Positions 1 through 8,767 are shown, numbered from the stretch's first letter. The stretch is 64,000 nt of DNA from Jiella mangrovi (GCF_017815135.1 NZ_JAGJCF010000002.1:248001-312000), one strand, 5' to 3'. Numbers and translations: made by a program. The notes: a model not told the origin generated them from the letters alone.

Positions 1-113
1 GACTGGAAATAGGCAACGGAACTCGACAGCGCCGTCAACACCAGGCCCAGGGCGCCGCCGACGACGACGAGCATTGCGCCGATCGAATACAATCGCTTGG
101 CCTTGCGCGTCAT
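1..113 (-). CDS. ccmE: Cytochrome c maturation protein CcmE, N-terminal part
   Basis: This is the first 37 codons of CcmE (CycJ); the rest lies beyond the left edge of the window. CcmE is the periplasmic, membrane-anchored haem chaperone that takes haem from CcmABCD and hands it to the haem lyase (CcmF/H) during c-type cytochrome assembly. The visible part has the family's layout: a short basic start (MTRKAKRL) followed by one hydrophobic segment at about residues 9-32. The haem-binding histidine would lie in the missing part. The ATG overlaps the ccmI stop codon as ATGA, so translation is probably coupled. The assignment rests on the N-terminus plus context, since ccmI is directly upstream as in rhizobial cycHJKL. 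Confidence 0.85.
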   Translation of the reverse strand, partial: MTRKAKRLYSIGAMLVVVGGALGLVLTALSSSVAYFQ

Positions 114-1372
114 TGTGTCGTCGCCTCCTCTCCCGTGGAGAGACCGATTTCGCCCGCAAAAGCGGCGATTTCGCGGGCCGCCGCCGAATTTGCCGGCAAG
201 GCGTCGCGAGCCTGGGAAAGCGCCGTCTTCGCCTCCTCGGTCTTACCGAGCACCGTATAGGAGCGGATCAGCCGCTTCCAGCCCTCGACGTCGTCGGGAT
301 TCTGCTTCAGCCGTGCGGCAAGTTCCGAAACCATGCCCTCGATCATCGCCTGGCGGTCAGCCGGCGACATCTGTGAGGCGGCCGCGACGGTGGCCGCATC
401 CGGCCCCTTGAAGGCGCCGCCGCTGCCTTCGTTCGCGCTCTGCCCGGCACCCGGGCCGCCGGCATTCGATGCGACGTCGCCGGACGGCGCGTCCGCCCCG
501 GTCGGAGCATCCTTGCCGAGCCGCTGCCTAGCATCGGCGAGACCGGCCCGCGCGATCTTCAGCCACGGGGCGTTCTTCGGGCTTTGCGAGATCAGATCGC
601 TCCAGCGGGTTTCGGCATCGGCCGCACGTTCTTCCTGCGAGGCGTCGAGGGCGAGGAAGAACTTTGCCGGCAGGTAAGCGGGATTGATCCCGACCGCCCG
701 CTGGAAGGCCGCTTTCGCTTCGTCCGTCACTTCGCCGCCGGCGGTTTCGGTCAGCGCCTCACCGAGGCCGCCGAAACGGGTCGCCGAAGGGCCGTTGAGG
801 GCGATCGACTGACGATAGGCTGCAACGGCGTCGGCCGGCCGGTTCATCCTGAGATAGATCGGAGCCAGAACGTCCCAGCCATTGCCGTCCTTCGGGTCCT
901 GCTTCAGCCGCGCCTCGGCCTTTTCGACGAGGTTGGCGAGATCGAGATTTTCCTGTTGCGGCTGCGGCTGCTCACGAAACGCCAGCGGCTGGTCGGGGAG
1001 CTTCGGATCGCCGATCCGGCCGTAGAAAAGAAAGGCGGCGGCCGGCATCGCGACGACGACGACAGCGATGGCGGCAAGGACGGCCGGCCGGCGGGGGGTG
1101 TTGACGGCAGCGAATGCCTGTCCGGGCGCGGCAGCCCGCTCCGAGGCTCGCAACAGCCGCCGTCCGATCTCGGCGCGTGCCGAGGCTGCCTCGGCTTCGG
1201 CGATGGTGCCGCGCTCGAGATCACCATCGAGCTCGCGCAGTTGCGCGGCATAGACCTCGACGTCGTGCTCGGCTGCAGACCCTGCGCCAGATCCCCTTCG
1301 ACGCACCAGCGGCCACAGGATGGCCAGGGTGACGACGGCCGTCATCGCGGCTGCAACAATCCAGAATACCAT
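110..1372 (-). CDS. ccmI: c-type cytochrome biogenesis protein CcmI (CycH)
   Basis: CcmI is the apocytochrome c chaperone of the System I maturation pathway; it presents the unfolded apocytochrome to the CcmF/CcmH haem lyase in the inner membrane. The 420-residue product has a hydrophobic segment at residues 2-22, a cytoplasmic loop, a second hydrophobic segment at about 92-115, and a periplasmic tail with tetratricopeptide-like repeats (for example around 165-255 and 340-400), which is the CcmI/CycH arrangement. The start is the ATG at 1372. It overlaps ccmE by four bases (ATGA). The periplasmic region between the two TPR blocks is rich in Gly, Ala and Ser (about 285-330), probably a flexible linker. 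Identification is firm from length, topology and neighbour. Confidence 0.93.
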   Translation of the reverse strand: MVFWIVAAAMTAVVTLAILWPLVRRRGSGAGSAAEHDVEVYAAQLRELDGDLERGTIAEAEAASARAEIGRRLLRASERAAAPGQAFAAVNTPRRPAVLAAIAVVVVAMPAAAFLFYGRIGDPKLPDQPLAFREQPQPQQENLDLANLVEKAEARLKQDPKDGNGWDVLAPIYLRMNRPADAVAAYRQSIALNGPSATRFGGLGEALTETAGGEVTDEAKAAFQRAVGINPAYLPAKFFLALDASQEERAADAETRWSDLISQSPKNAPWLKIARAGLADARQRLGKDAPTGADAPSGDVASNAGGPGAGQSANEGSGGAFKGPDAATVAAASQMSPADRQAMIEGMVSELAARLKQNPDDVEGWKRLIRSYTVLGKTEEAKTALSQARDALPANSAAAREIAAFAGEIGLSTGEEATTQ

Positions 1373-1757
1373 GCGCTACACTTACGCCCGCCACAGCCGC
1401 CGAACAATGCTTCGCCGTGACGCTCCCTTCCAGCCTTCGCGACGCTGATCTCCCCCGGTCAGCACCAAACCCGCCGCCCTGAAACCGCGACCGGTTTTCA
1501 GGCCGAGGCAGTTCCATCAATCACGGTGGCAGATCGCGCGTCGCAGATCACGCCCTTTGCGTGCGAACGAACGAGCCGCGTTCCGCGAGCGCCGATCGAC
1601 GCCCTGCTGCCAAGCCCCTTGCCGCGAGGGCCCGAAGTCCTGCTGACAGCCTCTTTCCAATTAGCAGAGCCGGTGCTGGAAGCCCATTCAATTCGTCAGG
1701 AGGAGCGCGATCAGCCGGCAACGTCGATGCTGCGGGAAAATGACCAGCTCGTGCCGC
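1373..1757. other. Intergenic region upstream of ccmI, no gene seen
   Basis: About 385 bases between the ccmI start and the end of the lipoprotein gene. It should hold the ccmI-ccmE promoter if these genes are not read through from the lipoprotein gene. I see no RNA gene, convincing hairpin or coding frame here. Confidence 0.5.
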
Positions 1758-2159
1758 TCAGGCGACGGGCTTCCAGAGCCCGTCCTTGGTCTTGCATGCC
1801 ACGCCCGTCGCCTTGACGGGCTTGGCGCTCGTGGTGAGGAAGTGCGAATAGGCGCGGCAATCCTGCGAACCGACGCGATAGACCTGCGTCGGCACGACTT
1901 CGCCGCTATAGCCGTCCTCGCTCCAGCGCACCGGTTCGCCCGCCGGGCTGAATTGCAGGGCCTGGAATTCCGCTTCGACGGCCCTGGTCTTCACCTCATC
2001 CGGCATCGAAGCGGCAAAGGCCGTCTGGCCGACGAGCCCGCCACCGAGCGCTATCGCGCCGGACGAGAATGCGCTTTGGGTCGACGACTGTCCGATACCG
2101 AGACAGCCGCTCAGCGGCAGGATCGACAGAAGAACCGGAATCGCCGTTGCCAGTCGCAT
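1758..2159 (-). CDS. Small outer-surface lipoprotein, RT0821/Lpp0805 (17 kDa surface antigen) type
   Basis: A 133-residue predicted lipoprotein. Residues 1-19 form a signal peptide with a lipobox LSGC, lipidated at Cys19. A Gly/Ala-rich stretch follows (about 33-48), resembling the glycine-zipper part of surface antigen proteins. The C-terminal half contains W78-SEDG, an aromatic-plus-QDCR motif (Cys100 region) and a final Cys near residue 122. This resembles the C-terminal domain of RT0821/Lpp0805-type surface proteins of Rickettsia, Brucella and rhizobia (tryptophan, 'g-CR-y' and a second Cys). The role is unknown; proteins of this type sit in the envelope. It stands alone between the sensor kinase and ccmI, on the same strand as both. 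The family call comes from motif recall, not a profile search. Confidence 0.7.
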   Translation of the reverse strand: MRLATAIPVLLSILPLSGCLGIGQSSTQSAFSSGAIALGGGLVGQTAFAASMPDEVKTRAVEAEFQALQFSPAGEPVRWSEDGYSGEVVPTQVYRVGSQDCRAYSHFLTTSAKPVKATGVACKTKDGLWKPVA

Positions 2160-2463
2160 TGAAAGGTGCCCACCCGCGGGAGAAACGAGGCGCCGCTCCT
2201 CTGCGGCTCACTGAAAAGGGAGTTCCCTCTCCGGGAGCCGATGTCAAGGATTGCGGCGGCGATGCGGTGGGAACGAGCTTTGGCTGAAACCATGGCCGCG
2301 AACGCCCCGGAAGGCTCGATTTCGCGCAAGTTCGGCGGCAAAACTCCGGTCCAGCGCGCCTCGCCGCATCCCGTCGCTCGCCATACCATTTTCGCCAATG
2401 CGGCAAGTGGGTCACACCAGCCGACACCGTCCGGCGGTCGGCCAGGAGCGAAGCTGCGGGCCC
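2160..2463. other. Intergenic region between the lipoprotein gene and the sensor kinase end
   Basis: About 304 bases holding the expected promoter of the lipoprotein gene. No RNA gene, clear intrinsic terminator or real coding frame was seen; frames present on both strands look like chance frames of a GC-rich genome. Confidence 0.45.
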
Positions 2464-3849
2464 TCACCTGATCCGCGGCAACATGACATTCACAGCAAGA
2501 CCGCCGAGCTTTGAGGATCGAAGTTCCAGGCTCCCGCGGTACTCGCCGACGATATCGCGGACGATCGCAAGACCAAGGCCGCTGCCGGGCGTCGCCTCGT
2601 CGAGGCGCCGGCCGCGCTTGAGGGCTTCGCGTATTTCCGCGCTGGTCAGGCCGGGACCGTCGTCCTCGATCGAAACGGCGAAACGATCCGGGCCTTCGGG
2701 GCGGCAGGACAGCCTGATCCGGGCGTTCGCCCACTTGCCGGCATTGTCGAGAAGATTGCCGACCACCTCCTCGAGATCCTGCTTTTCGCCGGCAAAGACC
2801 AGATCGCCCGCCTCGTCGCCCTCAAACTCGACGTCGAGATGCGGATTGAGCTTCACGATGACCCGCACGATGCGCTCCAGCACGTCCTTGACGGGCGTAC
2901 GGAAGACGACGCTCTGGGCCTGGGCCGCCATCCGGGCGCGATCGAGATAATGCTGCACCTGGCTGTTCATCCGAGCCGCCTGCTCCTCGACCACCCGGCC
3001 CTTTTCGTCGCCGATCGTCGCGGCTTCGTTGGTGAGGATGGCGATCGGCGTCTTCAGCGAATGGGCGAGATTGCCGACCTGGGTGCGCGAGCGCTCGACG
3101 ATGCGTCGGTTGTTGTCGATGAGCGCGTTCATCTCGATCGCCAGCGGCTCGATCTCGACGGGAAAGCCGGTCTTCAGCCGCTCGGCCCGCCCCTCCCGGA
3201 CGTCGGCGAGCGACTGGCGAACGCGTCCGAGCGGCCGCAGCGCCACGAGAATCACGATGACGTTGACGAGAACCGTGCCGAGCCCGACCGTGCCGAGGTA
3301 GAAGAGCAGCGTCCGGTCAAAGGCGGCGATGTCGTCCCGGACGGCGGACAGGCTTCCCATCACACGAAATCGCGCGGTATGGTTGTCCGAATCGAGAACG
3401 ACTTCCGTCTCGATGACCTCCAGCGTTTCGCCGTCGAGGCCCGGCTCCTCGTAGGAGCGGCGATACATCTGGTCGAACGGCACGTCGGCGACCGATGCCT
3501 GCGGAACGGTCAGGAGGACCATGGAAGCCGATGTCAAGCGGCCCGAGGTGTTGCCGGTGGCGGGCAGCACCTCCCAGTACCAGCCGGAGAGCGGGCGCGC
3601 ATAGCGCAGGTCGCCGAGGTCGGGATTTCCCTGAAGGACGCCGTCGGACGAAACGCTGACGGCGTTGACGAGGTTGTAGAGCTGCGCTCCGAGAAGGTTT
3701 TCGAAGCCCTGACGGGCCGTGCGCTCGTAAAGCGTCGAGATCAGCGCACCGGCGACAAACAGCGCCAGCACAGCCCACAGGCTGGTCAGGAAGATGACCC
3801 GCGACGTCAGCGAGCCCGGCTGCAGAAATGCCGTCGCGGCCGTTTTCAC
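2464..3849 (-). CDS. Membrane sensor histidine kinase (PhoQ/FeuQ-like)
   Basis: Sensor kinase of a two-component pair with the regulator immediately upstream (74-base gap). The 461 residues show a transmembrane segment at about 17-39, a periplasmic domain of roughly 140 residues (with GWYWEVLP near 89-96), a second transmembrane segment at about 181-203, a HAMP-like linker, a dimerisation/phosphotransfer helix with LAHSLKTP (His263), an N box NLLDNA (365-370), G1 EDDGPG (395-400) and G2 GSGLGLA (422-428). The start is a GTG (3849); its ribosome site is weak, so the N-terminus is uncertain by a few residues. The periplasmic domain and the small secreted protein upstream recall FeuQ/FeuN of Sinorhizobium, but other PhoQ-type paralogues exist in rhizobia, so no symbol is given. 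Confidence 0.9.
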   Translation of the reverse strand: MKTAATAFLQPGSLTSRVIFLTSLWAVLALFVAGALISTLYERTARQGFENLLGAQLYNLVNAVSVSSDGVLQGNPDLGDLRYARPLSGWYWEVLPATGNTSGRLTSASMVLLTVPQASVADVPFDQMYRRSYEEPGLDGETLEVIETEVVLDSDNHTARFRVMGSLSAVRDDIAAFDRTLLFYLGTVGLGTVLVNVIVILVALRPLGRVRQSLADVREGRAERLKTGFPVEIEPLAIEMNALIDNNRRIVERSRTQVGNLAHSLKTPIAILTNEAATIGDEKGRVVEEQAARMNSQVQHYLDRARMAAQAQSVVFRTPVKDVLERIVRVIVKLNPHLDVEFEGDEAGDLVFAGEKQDLEEVVGNLLDNAGKWANARIRLSCRPEGPDRFAVSIEDDGPGLTSAEIREALKRGRRLDEATPGSGLGLAIVRDIVGEYRGSLELRSSKLGGLAVNVMLPRIR

Positions 3850-3923
3850 CCTGCCGATTGCGCGGCGGGCCCGCCGGCGACGCAGGCCCTGGCGGCGCGG
3901 GTTCGCGGTTGGGCGCGCAGGGC

Positions 3924-4595
3924 TCAGCCCTCGCCTCCCGTGTGCGACATGCGATAGCCCTGCCCCCGGATCGTCTCGATCAGATCGAGGCCGAGCTTCT
4001 TGCGCAAGCGCCCGACGAAGACCTCGATCGTGTTGGAGTCACGGTCGAAATCCTGATCGTACAGATGCTCGATCAGCTCGGTTCTGGATACGACCGCGTC
4101 CTGATGGTGCATCAGATAGTCGAGCAGCCGGTATTCGTGCGAGGTGAGCTTCAACGGCATGCCCGAGACAGTCACCCTCGACGTCCGCGTGTCGAGGCGG
4201 ACCGGGCCGCACAGGATTTCCGAAGACGCATGGCCGGCGGCACGGCGGATCAGGGCCCGCACCCTCGCCAAAACTTCCTCGACATGAAACGGCTTCGTCA
4301 CATAGTCGTCCGCGCCCGCGTCGATCCCGGCGACCTTGTCGCTCCAGCGGTCCCTGGCGGTGAGAATCAGCACCGGCATCGACCGGTTCTCGCGCCGCCA
4401 GCGCTCCAGGACGCTGATGCCGTCCATCTGCGGCAGACCGATGTCGAGAACGACGAGATCGTAAGGCTCGGTATCGCCGAGAAAATGCCCCTCCTCGCCG
4501 TCGAAGGCACGATCGACGACATAGCCGGCGCCGCTGAGTGCTTCGCTGAGCTGGCGGTTCAAGGTCTCGTCGTCCTCGACGATCAGAATACGCAT
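3924..4595 (-). CDS. OmpR/PhoP-family response regulator
   Basis: A 223-residue response regulator. The receiver domain has the acidic pocket VEDDE near the start, the phospho-accepting Asp51 in VVLDIGLP, and Lys101 in KPF. The C-terminal winged helix (about 128-220) carries LTSHEYRLLDYL and EVFVGRLRKKL, typical of OmpR-type DNA-binding domains. The start chosen is ATG 4595 (MRILIVEDD); an upstream in-frame extension lacks family similarity. It lies between the PepSY-like gene (71-base gap) and its kinase (74-base gap), so the three genes probably form one transcript. Target genes cannot be read from the window; FeuP of S. meliloti, a close type, controls cyclic glucan export and osmoadaptation genes. 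Confidence 0.93.
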   Translation of the reverse strand: MRILIVEDDETLNRQLSEALSGAGYVVDRAFDGEEGHFLGDTEPYDLVVLDIGLPQMDGISVLERWRRENRSMPVLILTARDRWSDKVAGIDAGADDYVTKPFHVEEVLARVRALIRRAAGHASSEILCGPVRLDTRTSRVTVSGMPLKLTSHEYRLLDYLMHHQDAVVSRTELIEHLYDQDFDRDSNTIEVFVGRLRKKLGLDLIETIRGQGYRMSHTGGEG

Positions 4596-4666
4596 CGCTC
4601 TCGTTTCATCGTTTCGTCGCGGTTCCCGCGGGGCTGGCCCGTCCCGGGACAGGCCCAAGCCGCAAA

Positions 4667-5011
4667 TTACGGCCGGATCGTGATGGTCTGCTTGCGTGGT
4701 CGCTGGTCGCCCTTGCCGGGGACGAGAACGGTGACGACGCAGACCGTCTTGCCGCCCTGGTTCTGGGTCGAGACCGAAAGCACCTGGCCCCCGGTCTGCC
4801 GCGCCGCGCGGCTCGCCGCCCCGGAACAATCCGAAGCCGCGAAAAGAAGCTCCGGCGCTTCGTCCGTCAGGACGTCCTGCGGGGCGCTCGCGGCGGGCGG
4901 CGCCGACGGGCTCATGCTCCAGTCGCCCCCGCCGCCCTGGTAGGCAAAAGCGGGACCGGCCGAAAGACCGGTCGACACTGCGAAAGCCAGGATCGTGCGA
5001 AGGATGGCCAT
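4667..5011 (-). CDS. Small secreted PepSY-like protein, first gene of the two-component operon
   Basis: A 114-residue protein with a cleavable signal peptide (residues 1-23, ending AFA). A short acidic/Pro-rich linker is followed by a C-terminal domain: an Ala/Arg-rich helix (about 62-72), GGQVLSVS (74-81), CVVTVLVPGKG (91-101), and a basic end. A helix followed by 'G-x-hydrophobic-S-V' and a strand ending in 'P-G/D-x-R' is the PepSY-like pattern. Two Cys (62 and 91) may form a disulfide in the periplasm. It is placed directly before the regulator gene. In S. meliloti a small periplasmic protein, FeuN, encoded next to feuPQ restrains the FeuQ kinase; by position this could be the counterpart. 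The PepSY call and the FeuN analogy are inference. Confidence 0.72.
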   Translation of the reverse strand: MAILRTILAFAVSTGLSAGPAFAYQGGGGDWSMSPSAPPAASAPQDVLTDEAPELLFAASDCSGAASRAARQTGGQVLSVSTQNQGGKTVCVVTVLVPGKGDQRPRKQTITIRP

Positions 5012-5470
5012 TCTAGTCCAATCGAGATTGCCGGGGTCTGAACCGTGGCTAACAGCTCTAGCAAGACCCGGCTGAATGACGAATGAATGCCGCGCACAGG
5101 GCGGCATCGGGAAAACAATAATGTGCCCTTGCCTTCGGGCATAGGGCGTGGCGTGCATTTCGCCCGCTATCATGAAGAGACGTCTGCCAAAGCCAAAAGA
5201 CGCATGGTCGCGGCCGCATGTCAGCGCGAATGAGGTATCTGGCGATGCCTGACTGATCGCGACGGAAAATCCGCCGTTTTCGCTTTAATGGTCCGGCGTC
5301 TTCGGAAGGACCACGATCGCATATTGACGGATGCGGCCGTCCCACCCTATAGGCAGGTCACAAGTCGCCGGCTGGCGGCGAGCACGGTTTCCTCCCAGTG
5401 TGAGATGGTCTGTCCATCTGGAAATCGTGAATGCGTCGATGCTCCTTCCCTGGAAGGCCCGACGCGGGAC
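5012..5470. other. Intergenic region, probable promoter of the PepSY-RR-HK operon
   Basis: About 460 bases between the divergent PepSY-like gene and tRNA-Val. It must hold the promoters for both. A small inverted repeat TGCCC-TTGCCTTC-GGGCA occurs near 5121-5140; it has no U-tract and its role is unknown. No coding sequence is supported. Confidence 0.5.
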
Positions 5471-5545
5471 GGGCGCGTAGCTCAGCGGGAGAGCACTTCG
5501 TTCACACCGAAGGGGTCACAGGTTCGATCCCTGTCGCGCCCACCA
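5471..5545 (+). tRNA. tRNA-Val (anticodon CAC)
   Basis: A complete cloverleaf can be drawn by eye. The acceptor stem GGCGCG pairs with CGCGCC at the 3' end, followed by A and an encoded CCA. The D arm is in GCTCAGCGGGAGAGC, the anticodon arm is CTTCG-TTCACAC-CGAAG with anticodon CAC at 5503-5505, and the T arm contains GGTTCGATCC. It decodes GUG valine codons. Confidence 0.97.
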
Positions 5546-5681
5546 TCGACCATTTTCTCGTCCACCGTTCGACGCATCGCCATCTGCCGGCGCGCCTCGC
5601 CCGATCTCGCGCCTGATCACGATGATGCTGCGGGAGTGGTTGGCGCTGATTTGGCGGCTTGGCACGGCGCATCCCCAAACG

Positions 5682-5720
5682 AAAAGAGGCTGCTCGACAG
5701 ATGTTCGAACAGCCCCTTTT
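5682..5720 (-). terminator. Intrinsic terminator, downstream of the 113-residue secreted protein gene
   Basis: Read on the minus strand, AAAAGGGGCTG and CAGCCTCTTTT form a long hairpin with one interior mismatch and A/T-rich ends on both sides. It can work in either direction and lies between tRNA-Val (plus) and the minus-strand gene ending at 5786. Confidence 0.8.
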
Positions 5721-5785
5721 GTCTGGTCCGGGTGTTTCCTCAGTCGACGGTTTCAGCCGAATGAGCGGCAGACCCGGCTGTCAGG

Positions 5786-6127
5786 TCAGTTGCTGGTCTG
5801 GCCCGGAACGATACCGCCGGCCGGCGCGGTCGTATCGGCGCCGTTGCCCTCGGCGCCGCTACGAGCGGTCGAGGAGCCGGCCGAATCGGAATTCGTCGAT
5901 TCCGAAGTGCCCATCGTACCGCCAGCGGCCGGAGCCATCGTCGTGCCGGTGGTGGCAGATCCATCGCACTGGGCGGCCGTCGGATTGGCGGAGCAATCAG
6001 TGACCGAACCGGAGGTCGTCGGCGCTTCCTCGGTCGAGCGCGAGCTGTCCGGGTTGCCGGAGCCGGTCTGAGCGAAAGCGGGAGCAGCGAAAAGGGCGGC
6101 AGCAGCAGCCGCGACGAGAAGTTTCAT
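5786..6127 (-). CDS. Secreted low-complexity Ser/Thr/Gly-rich protein, function unknown
   Basis: A 113-residue product with a clear signal peptide (residues 1-19, cut after AFA). The mature chain is nearly all Ser, Thr, Gly, Ala, Pro and acidic residues, with two Cys (45 and 54) in a short stretch that could form a disulfide loop. No catalytic motif is visible. Proteins of this composition are common, poorly conserved periplasmic proteins in rhizobia. The start at 6127 has a weak AGGTGA ribosome site. A good terminator follows at 5682-5720, which supports a real transcription unit. No function is proposed. Confidence 0.65.
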   Translation of the reverse strand: MKLLVAAAAAALFAAPAFAQTGSGNPDSSRSTEEAPTTSGSVTDCSANPTAAQCDGSATTGTTMAPAAGGTMGTSESTNSDSAGSSTARSGAEGNGADTTAPAGGIVPGQTSN

Positions 6128-6383
6128 GTCATCACCTGTGATGTTGTGGGATGGTATTGAAACTGTTCACTGGCGTCTTGAGTTGCAGCCTCAGAAGGCA
6201 GGTTTCATCAGTCGCCTACGATCTTCGAACCTTGTCCGGCCGGCTTTCCATACCAAGCAGTGCGCAAAACGCCGGACGCTCAGGCGGACGGCGATCGCTG
6301 GCAGACGATCTGCGGCCGCTTCACCCATGCCAATGGCCGGATTGCGACGTCCAAAAACCATCACCTTTACCCAAACGTCCGCG

Positions 6384-7904
6384 TCAAAGCGTCGCGCCTA
6401 TCTTCCAGGGAACGAATTCGTGATCGCCATAGCCGAATTCCTCCGACCTGCTCTTCTTGCCTGAGGCCACGTCGAGGATGGTCTCGTAGATCGACAGACC
6501 GAGGGCCTCGAGGTCGGTTTCGCCCGAAAGCACCCGCCCGCAATCGATGTCCATGTCTTCCGGCATCGAATTGAAGAGGGCCGTCGTGGAAGCGAGCTTG
6601 ATGCTCGGTGTCGGCTTGGCGCCGAAGCAGGATCCGCGCCCGGTGGTGAAGGCGATGACGTTGCCGCCGCTCGCCACCTGCCCTGTCGCGGAGACGGGAT
6701 CGTATCCCGGGCTGTCCATGTAGACGAAGCCCGTCCGATCGATCGTCTCGGCATAGGCGTAAGCCCCCGATACCGGCGCGCGACCGCCCTTGGCGACCGC
6801 TCCGAGCGACTTTTCGAGGATGGTCGTCAGCCCGCCGCGCTTGTTGCCCGGAGAGGGATTGTTGTCGAGCTCCGCGCCGTTCTTCGTGGCGTAATCCCGC
6901 CACCAGTCGATCATCCGGGCAATCTTTTCGCCGGTCGCGGCATCCGAGCGACCGATCAGAAGATGTTCGGCCCCGAAGATCTCCGGCGTTTCGGAGAGGA
7001 TCGACGTGCCCCCGACGGCGACGAGAATGTCCGATGCCACGCCAAGGGCAGGATTCGCCGATATTCCGGAAAACGCGTCCGAACCGCCGCACTGCATGGC
7101 GAGCGTCAGCTTCGACACCGGCACCTCGCTGCGCCGGTCCCGGTCGGCGGCGGCCGCGATCGGCTCGAGGATTTCCAGCGCCCGTCGCACGGCCGAAGCC
7201 GACCCGCCGACCTCCTGGATGTTGAAGGTCGCAAAGCGCTCCTTCGTCCAGTCGGTCCTTTGATAGAGCGTGAGCTGGTTGACTTCGCAGCCGAGCCCGA
7301 TGATCAGGATGCCGCCGAAATTCGGATGGTCGCGATAGCCCTTCAGCGTCCTGACGAGGGTCTCGAAGCCCTCCCCGGCCCCCGCCATCCCGCAGCCCTG
7401 GTCGTGAACGATGGCGGCAAAGCCGTCGATGCCGGGAAAGCGCGGCAGCAGCCGTTTCTCCGCCTCGGCCGCGATCGCGTGACACACCGTCGTCGAGCAG
7501 TTCACCGACGCCAGAATGCCGATGTAGTTGCGCGTCCCGGCCCGGCCGTCCGGGCGCAGGAACCCGTTGAAGGTCGTGCGGGAGGGGGGCGCACGCCGCG
7601 CGAGCGCGGCCGGAGCGGCGGCGTTGCGCAGGTCCGCCATCCCGCAATTGTGGCTGTGAACGTGCTCTCCGGCGGCAATCGCTGCAGTCGCCCGGCCGAT
7701 TACCTGGCCGTATTTGATGATCGGCTCGCCTTCAGCGACGTCGGTCAGTGAAAGCTTGTGGCCCACCGGAATGGGGTTCGTGAGGGTCAGACCCTCGATC
7801 GTCTCGCCAATCGCGAGCGGCCTGAGCGCCACTGCGACGCTGTCGGTCGGGTCGAGCTTGAGAACCGTCGGCGCCCTGCCCCTCGTGTCGTTCGTCTCAT
7901 TCAT
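6384..7904 (-). CDS. uxaA: UxaA-family altronate/galactarate dehydratase
   Basis: A 506-residue sugar-acid dehydratase. Family members remove water from D-altronate (UxaA) or D-galactarate (GarD) to give keto-deoxy sugar acids for uronate catabolism. The N-terminal SAF-like domain (about 12-95) includes HSHNCGMADL at its end. The large C-terminal domain has GTRNYIGI, HDQGCGMAGAGE, GLGCEVNQ and MQCGGSDAFSG, motifs of the UxaA/GarD catalytic core. Length fits UxaA. The start ATG 7904 follows GGAGGAGC. No other uronate genes lie nearby, so altronate and galactarate (or a related aldarate) cannot be told apart; the symbol is the family default. Confidence 0.82.
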   Translation of the reverse strand: MNETNDTRGRAPTVLKLDPTDSVAVALRPLAIGETIEGLTLTNPIPVGHKLSLTDVAEGEPIIKYGQVIGRATAAIAAGEHVHSHNCGMADLRNAAAPAALARRAPPSRTTFNGFLRPDGRAGTRNYIGILASVNCSTTVCHAIAAEAEKRLLPRFPGIDGFAAIVHDQGCGMAGAGEGFETLVRTLKGYRDHPNFGGILIIGLGCEVNQLTLYQRTDWTKERFATFNIQEVGGSASAVRRALEILEPIAAAADRDRRSEVPVSKLTLAMQCGGSDAFSGISANPALGVASDILVAVGGTSILSETPEIFGAEHLLIGRSDAATGEKIARMIDWWRDYATKNGAELDNNPSPGNKRGGLTTILEKSLGAVAKGGRAPVSGAYAYAETIDRTGFVYMDSPGYDPVSATGQVASGGNVIAFTTGRGSCFGAKPTPSIKLASTTALFNSMPEDMDIDCGRVLSGETDLEALGLSIYETILDVASGKKSRSEEFGYGDHEFVPWKIGATL

Positions 7905-8491
7905 GAGTTCGCTCCTCCCATCGGCGGCATGCCATCACGCCGGGCCGCGAGCGACGCGGCTGCGCAACGCCCACCTTATCGACCACGACAGGACTGCACG
8001 CCAGCCCTCCTTTGCGGGGCATGTCCTGGCAGCGCATCGCGAAACGCAGCAAGCACGGCCGGCATGGTTGGCCCGGCCGCCTCAGGTGGTCAAGATGACG
8101 GTGGAGACGGCGAGACAGAGGCGGCGAGACTTCCGCGACGAGGGCAGGCGTCGCCGCGCGATGAAACATGAAGGGGCACGGACGGCCCCGTCGACGGAAC
8201 GGGCAAAGTGGCTGCCGGAACCGTCGATCCAAAGATTTGGGCGGCGGCGATGATCGATCATCGATCCCGCCTGACATGCGGGGAACAGCCTTGGCCTCGT
8301 CGCTCGCGCTCTGCGGAGCGCCACGCGGCCAGGGCTGATCGACCCGTCTTTGACTTGGAATCCGCCGATCGGCGAAGTCCGAGGCTCGTGGCGGGCGCCG
8401 CGATCGAAGCCGTCATTTTCACGACCGCTTGCTCGATCGGCGCGAGCCCAGCCTGCAATGCTTCATCGCAGGCCGGACGCGAGGAACGCAC
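7905..8491. other. Intergenic region between HU and uxaA, no gene seen
   Basis: About 590 bases with no convincing coding frame or tRNA. It should contain the uxaA promoter near its left end and the 3' untranslated region of the HU gene at its right end. A GC-rich inverted repeat (GGCCG...CGGCC, about 8059-8081) and a weak hairpin after the HU gene (8451-8472, GCCTGC/GCAGGC) are present; neither has a U-tract. Confidence 0.45.
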
Positions 8492-8767
8492 TTACTTGTT
8501 GACGGCGTCCTTGAGGCCTTTGCCCGGAGCGAACTTCGGGACGTTGCGAGCCGGAATGTCGACTTCGGCACCGGTCGAAGGATTGCGGCCCTTCGAGGCG
8601 GCGCGGTGCGAGACGGAGAACGTCCCGAACCCGACGAGACGAACGTCGTCGCCCTTGGCCATAGCGGTCTCGATCGCCTCGAAAACGGCGTCGACGGCCG
8701 AACCGGCCTGCTGTTTGGAAAGCTCCGCATGCTCTGCAACGGCGGAGACGAGGTCATTCTTGTTCAT
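8492..8767 (-). CDS. hupB: DNA-binding protein HU
   Basis: A 91-residue histone-like HU protein that bends and compacts DNA as a dimer. The start MNKNDLVSAVAE, the saddle residues GFGTFSV (about 46-52) and the beta-arm containing GRNPSTG and PARNVPKF are the HU family signature. Translation most likely begins at ATG 8767, seven bases after AAGGAGA; a second ATG two codons upstream is too close to that site. It lies downstream of lon on the same strand with a strong terminator between, so it has its own promoter. lon followed by hupB is usual in alphaproteobacteria. Confidence 0.97.
   Translation of the reverse strand: MNKNDLVSAVAEHAELSKQQAGSAVDAVFEAIETAMAKGDDVRLVGFGTFSVSHRAASKGRNPSTGAEVDIPARNVPKFAPGKGLKDAVNK

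Noticed and set aside
5471-5545. Integration site of a genomic island at tRNA-Val
   Set aside because: No integrase, no direct repeat of the tRNA 3' end and no shift in composition or gene type were seen on either side.
8451-8472. Terminator of the HU gene
   Set aside because: GCCTGC/GCAGGC gives only a short stem with a long loop and no U-tract, so it was mentioned in the gap entry but not called.
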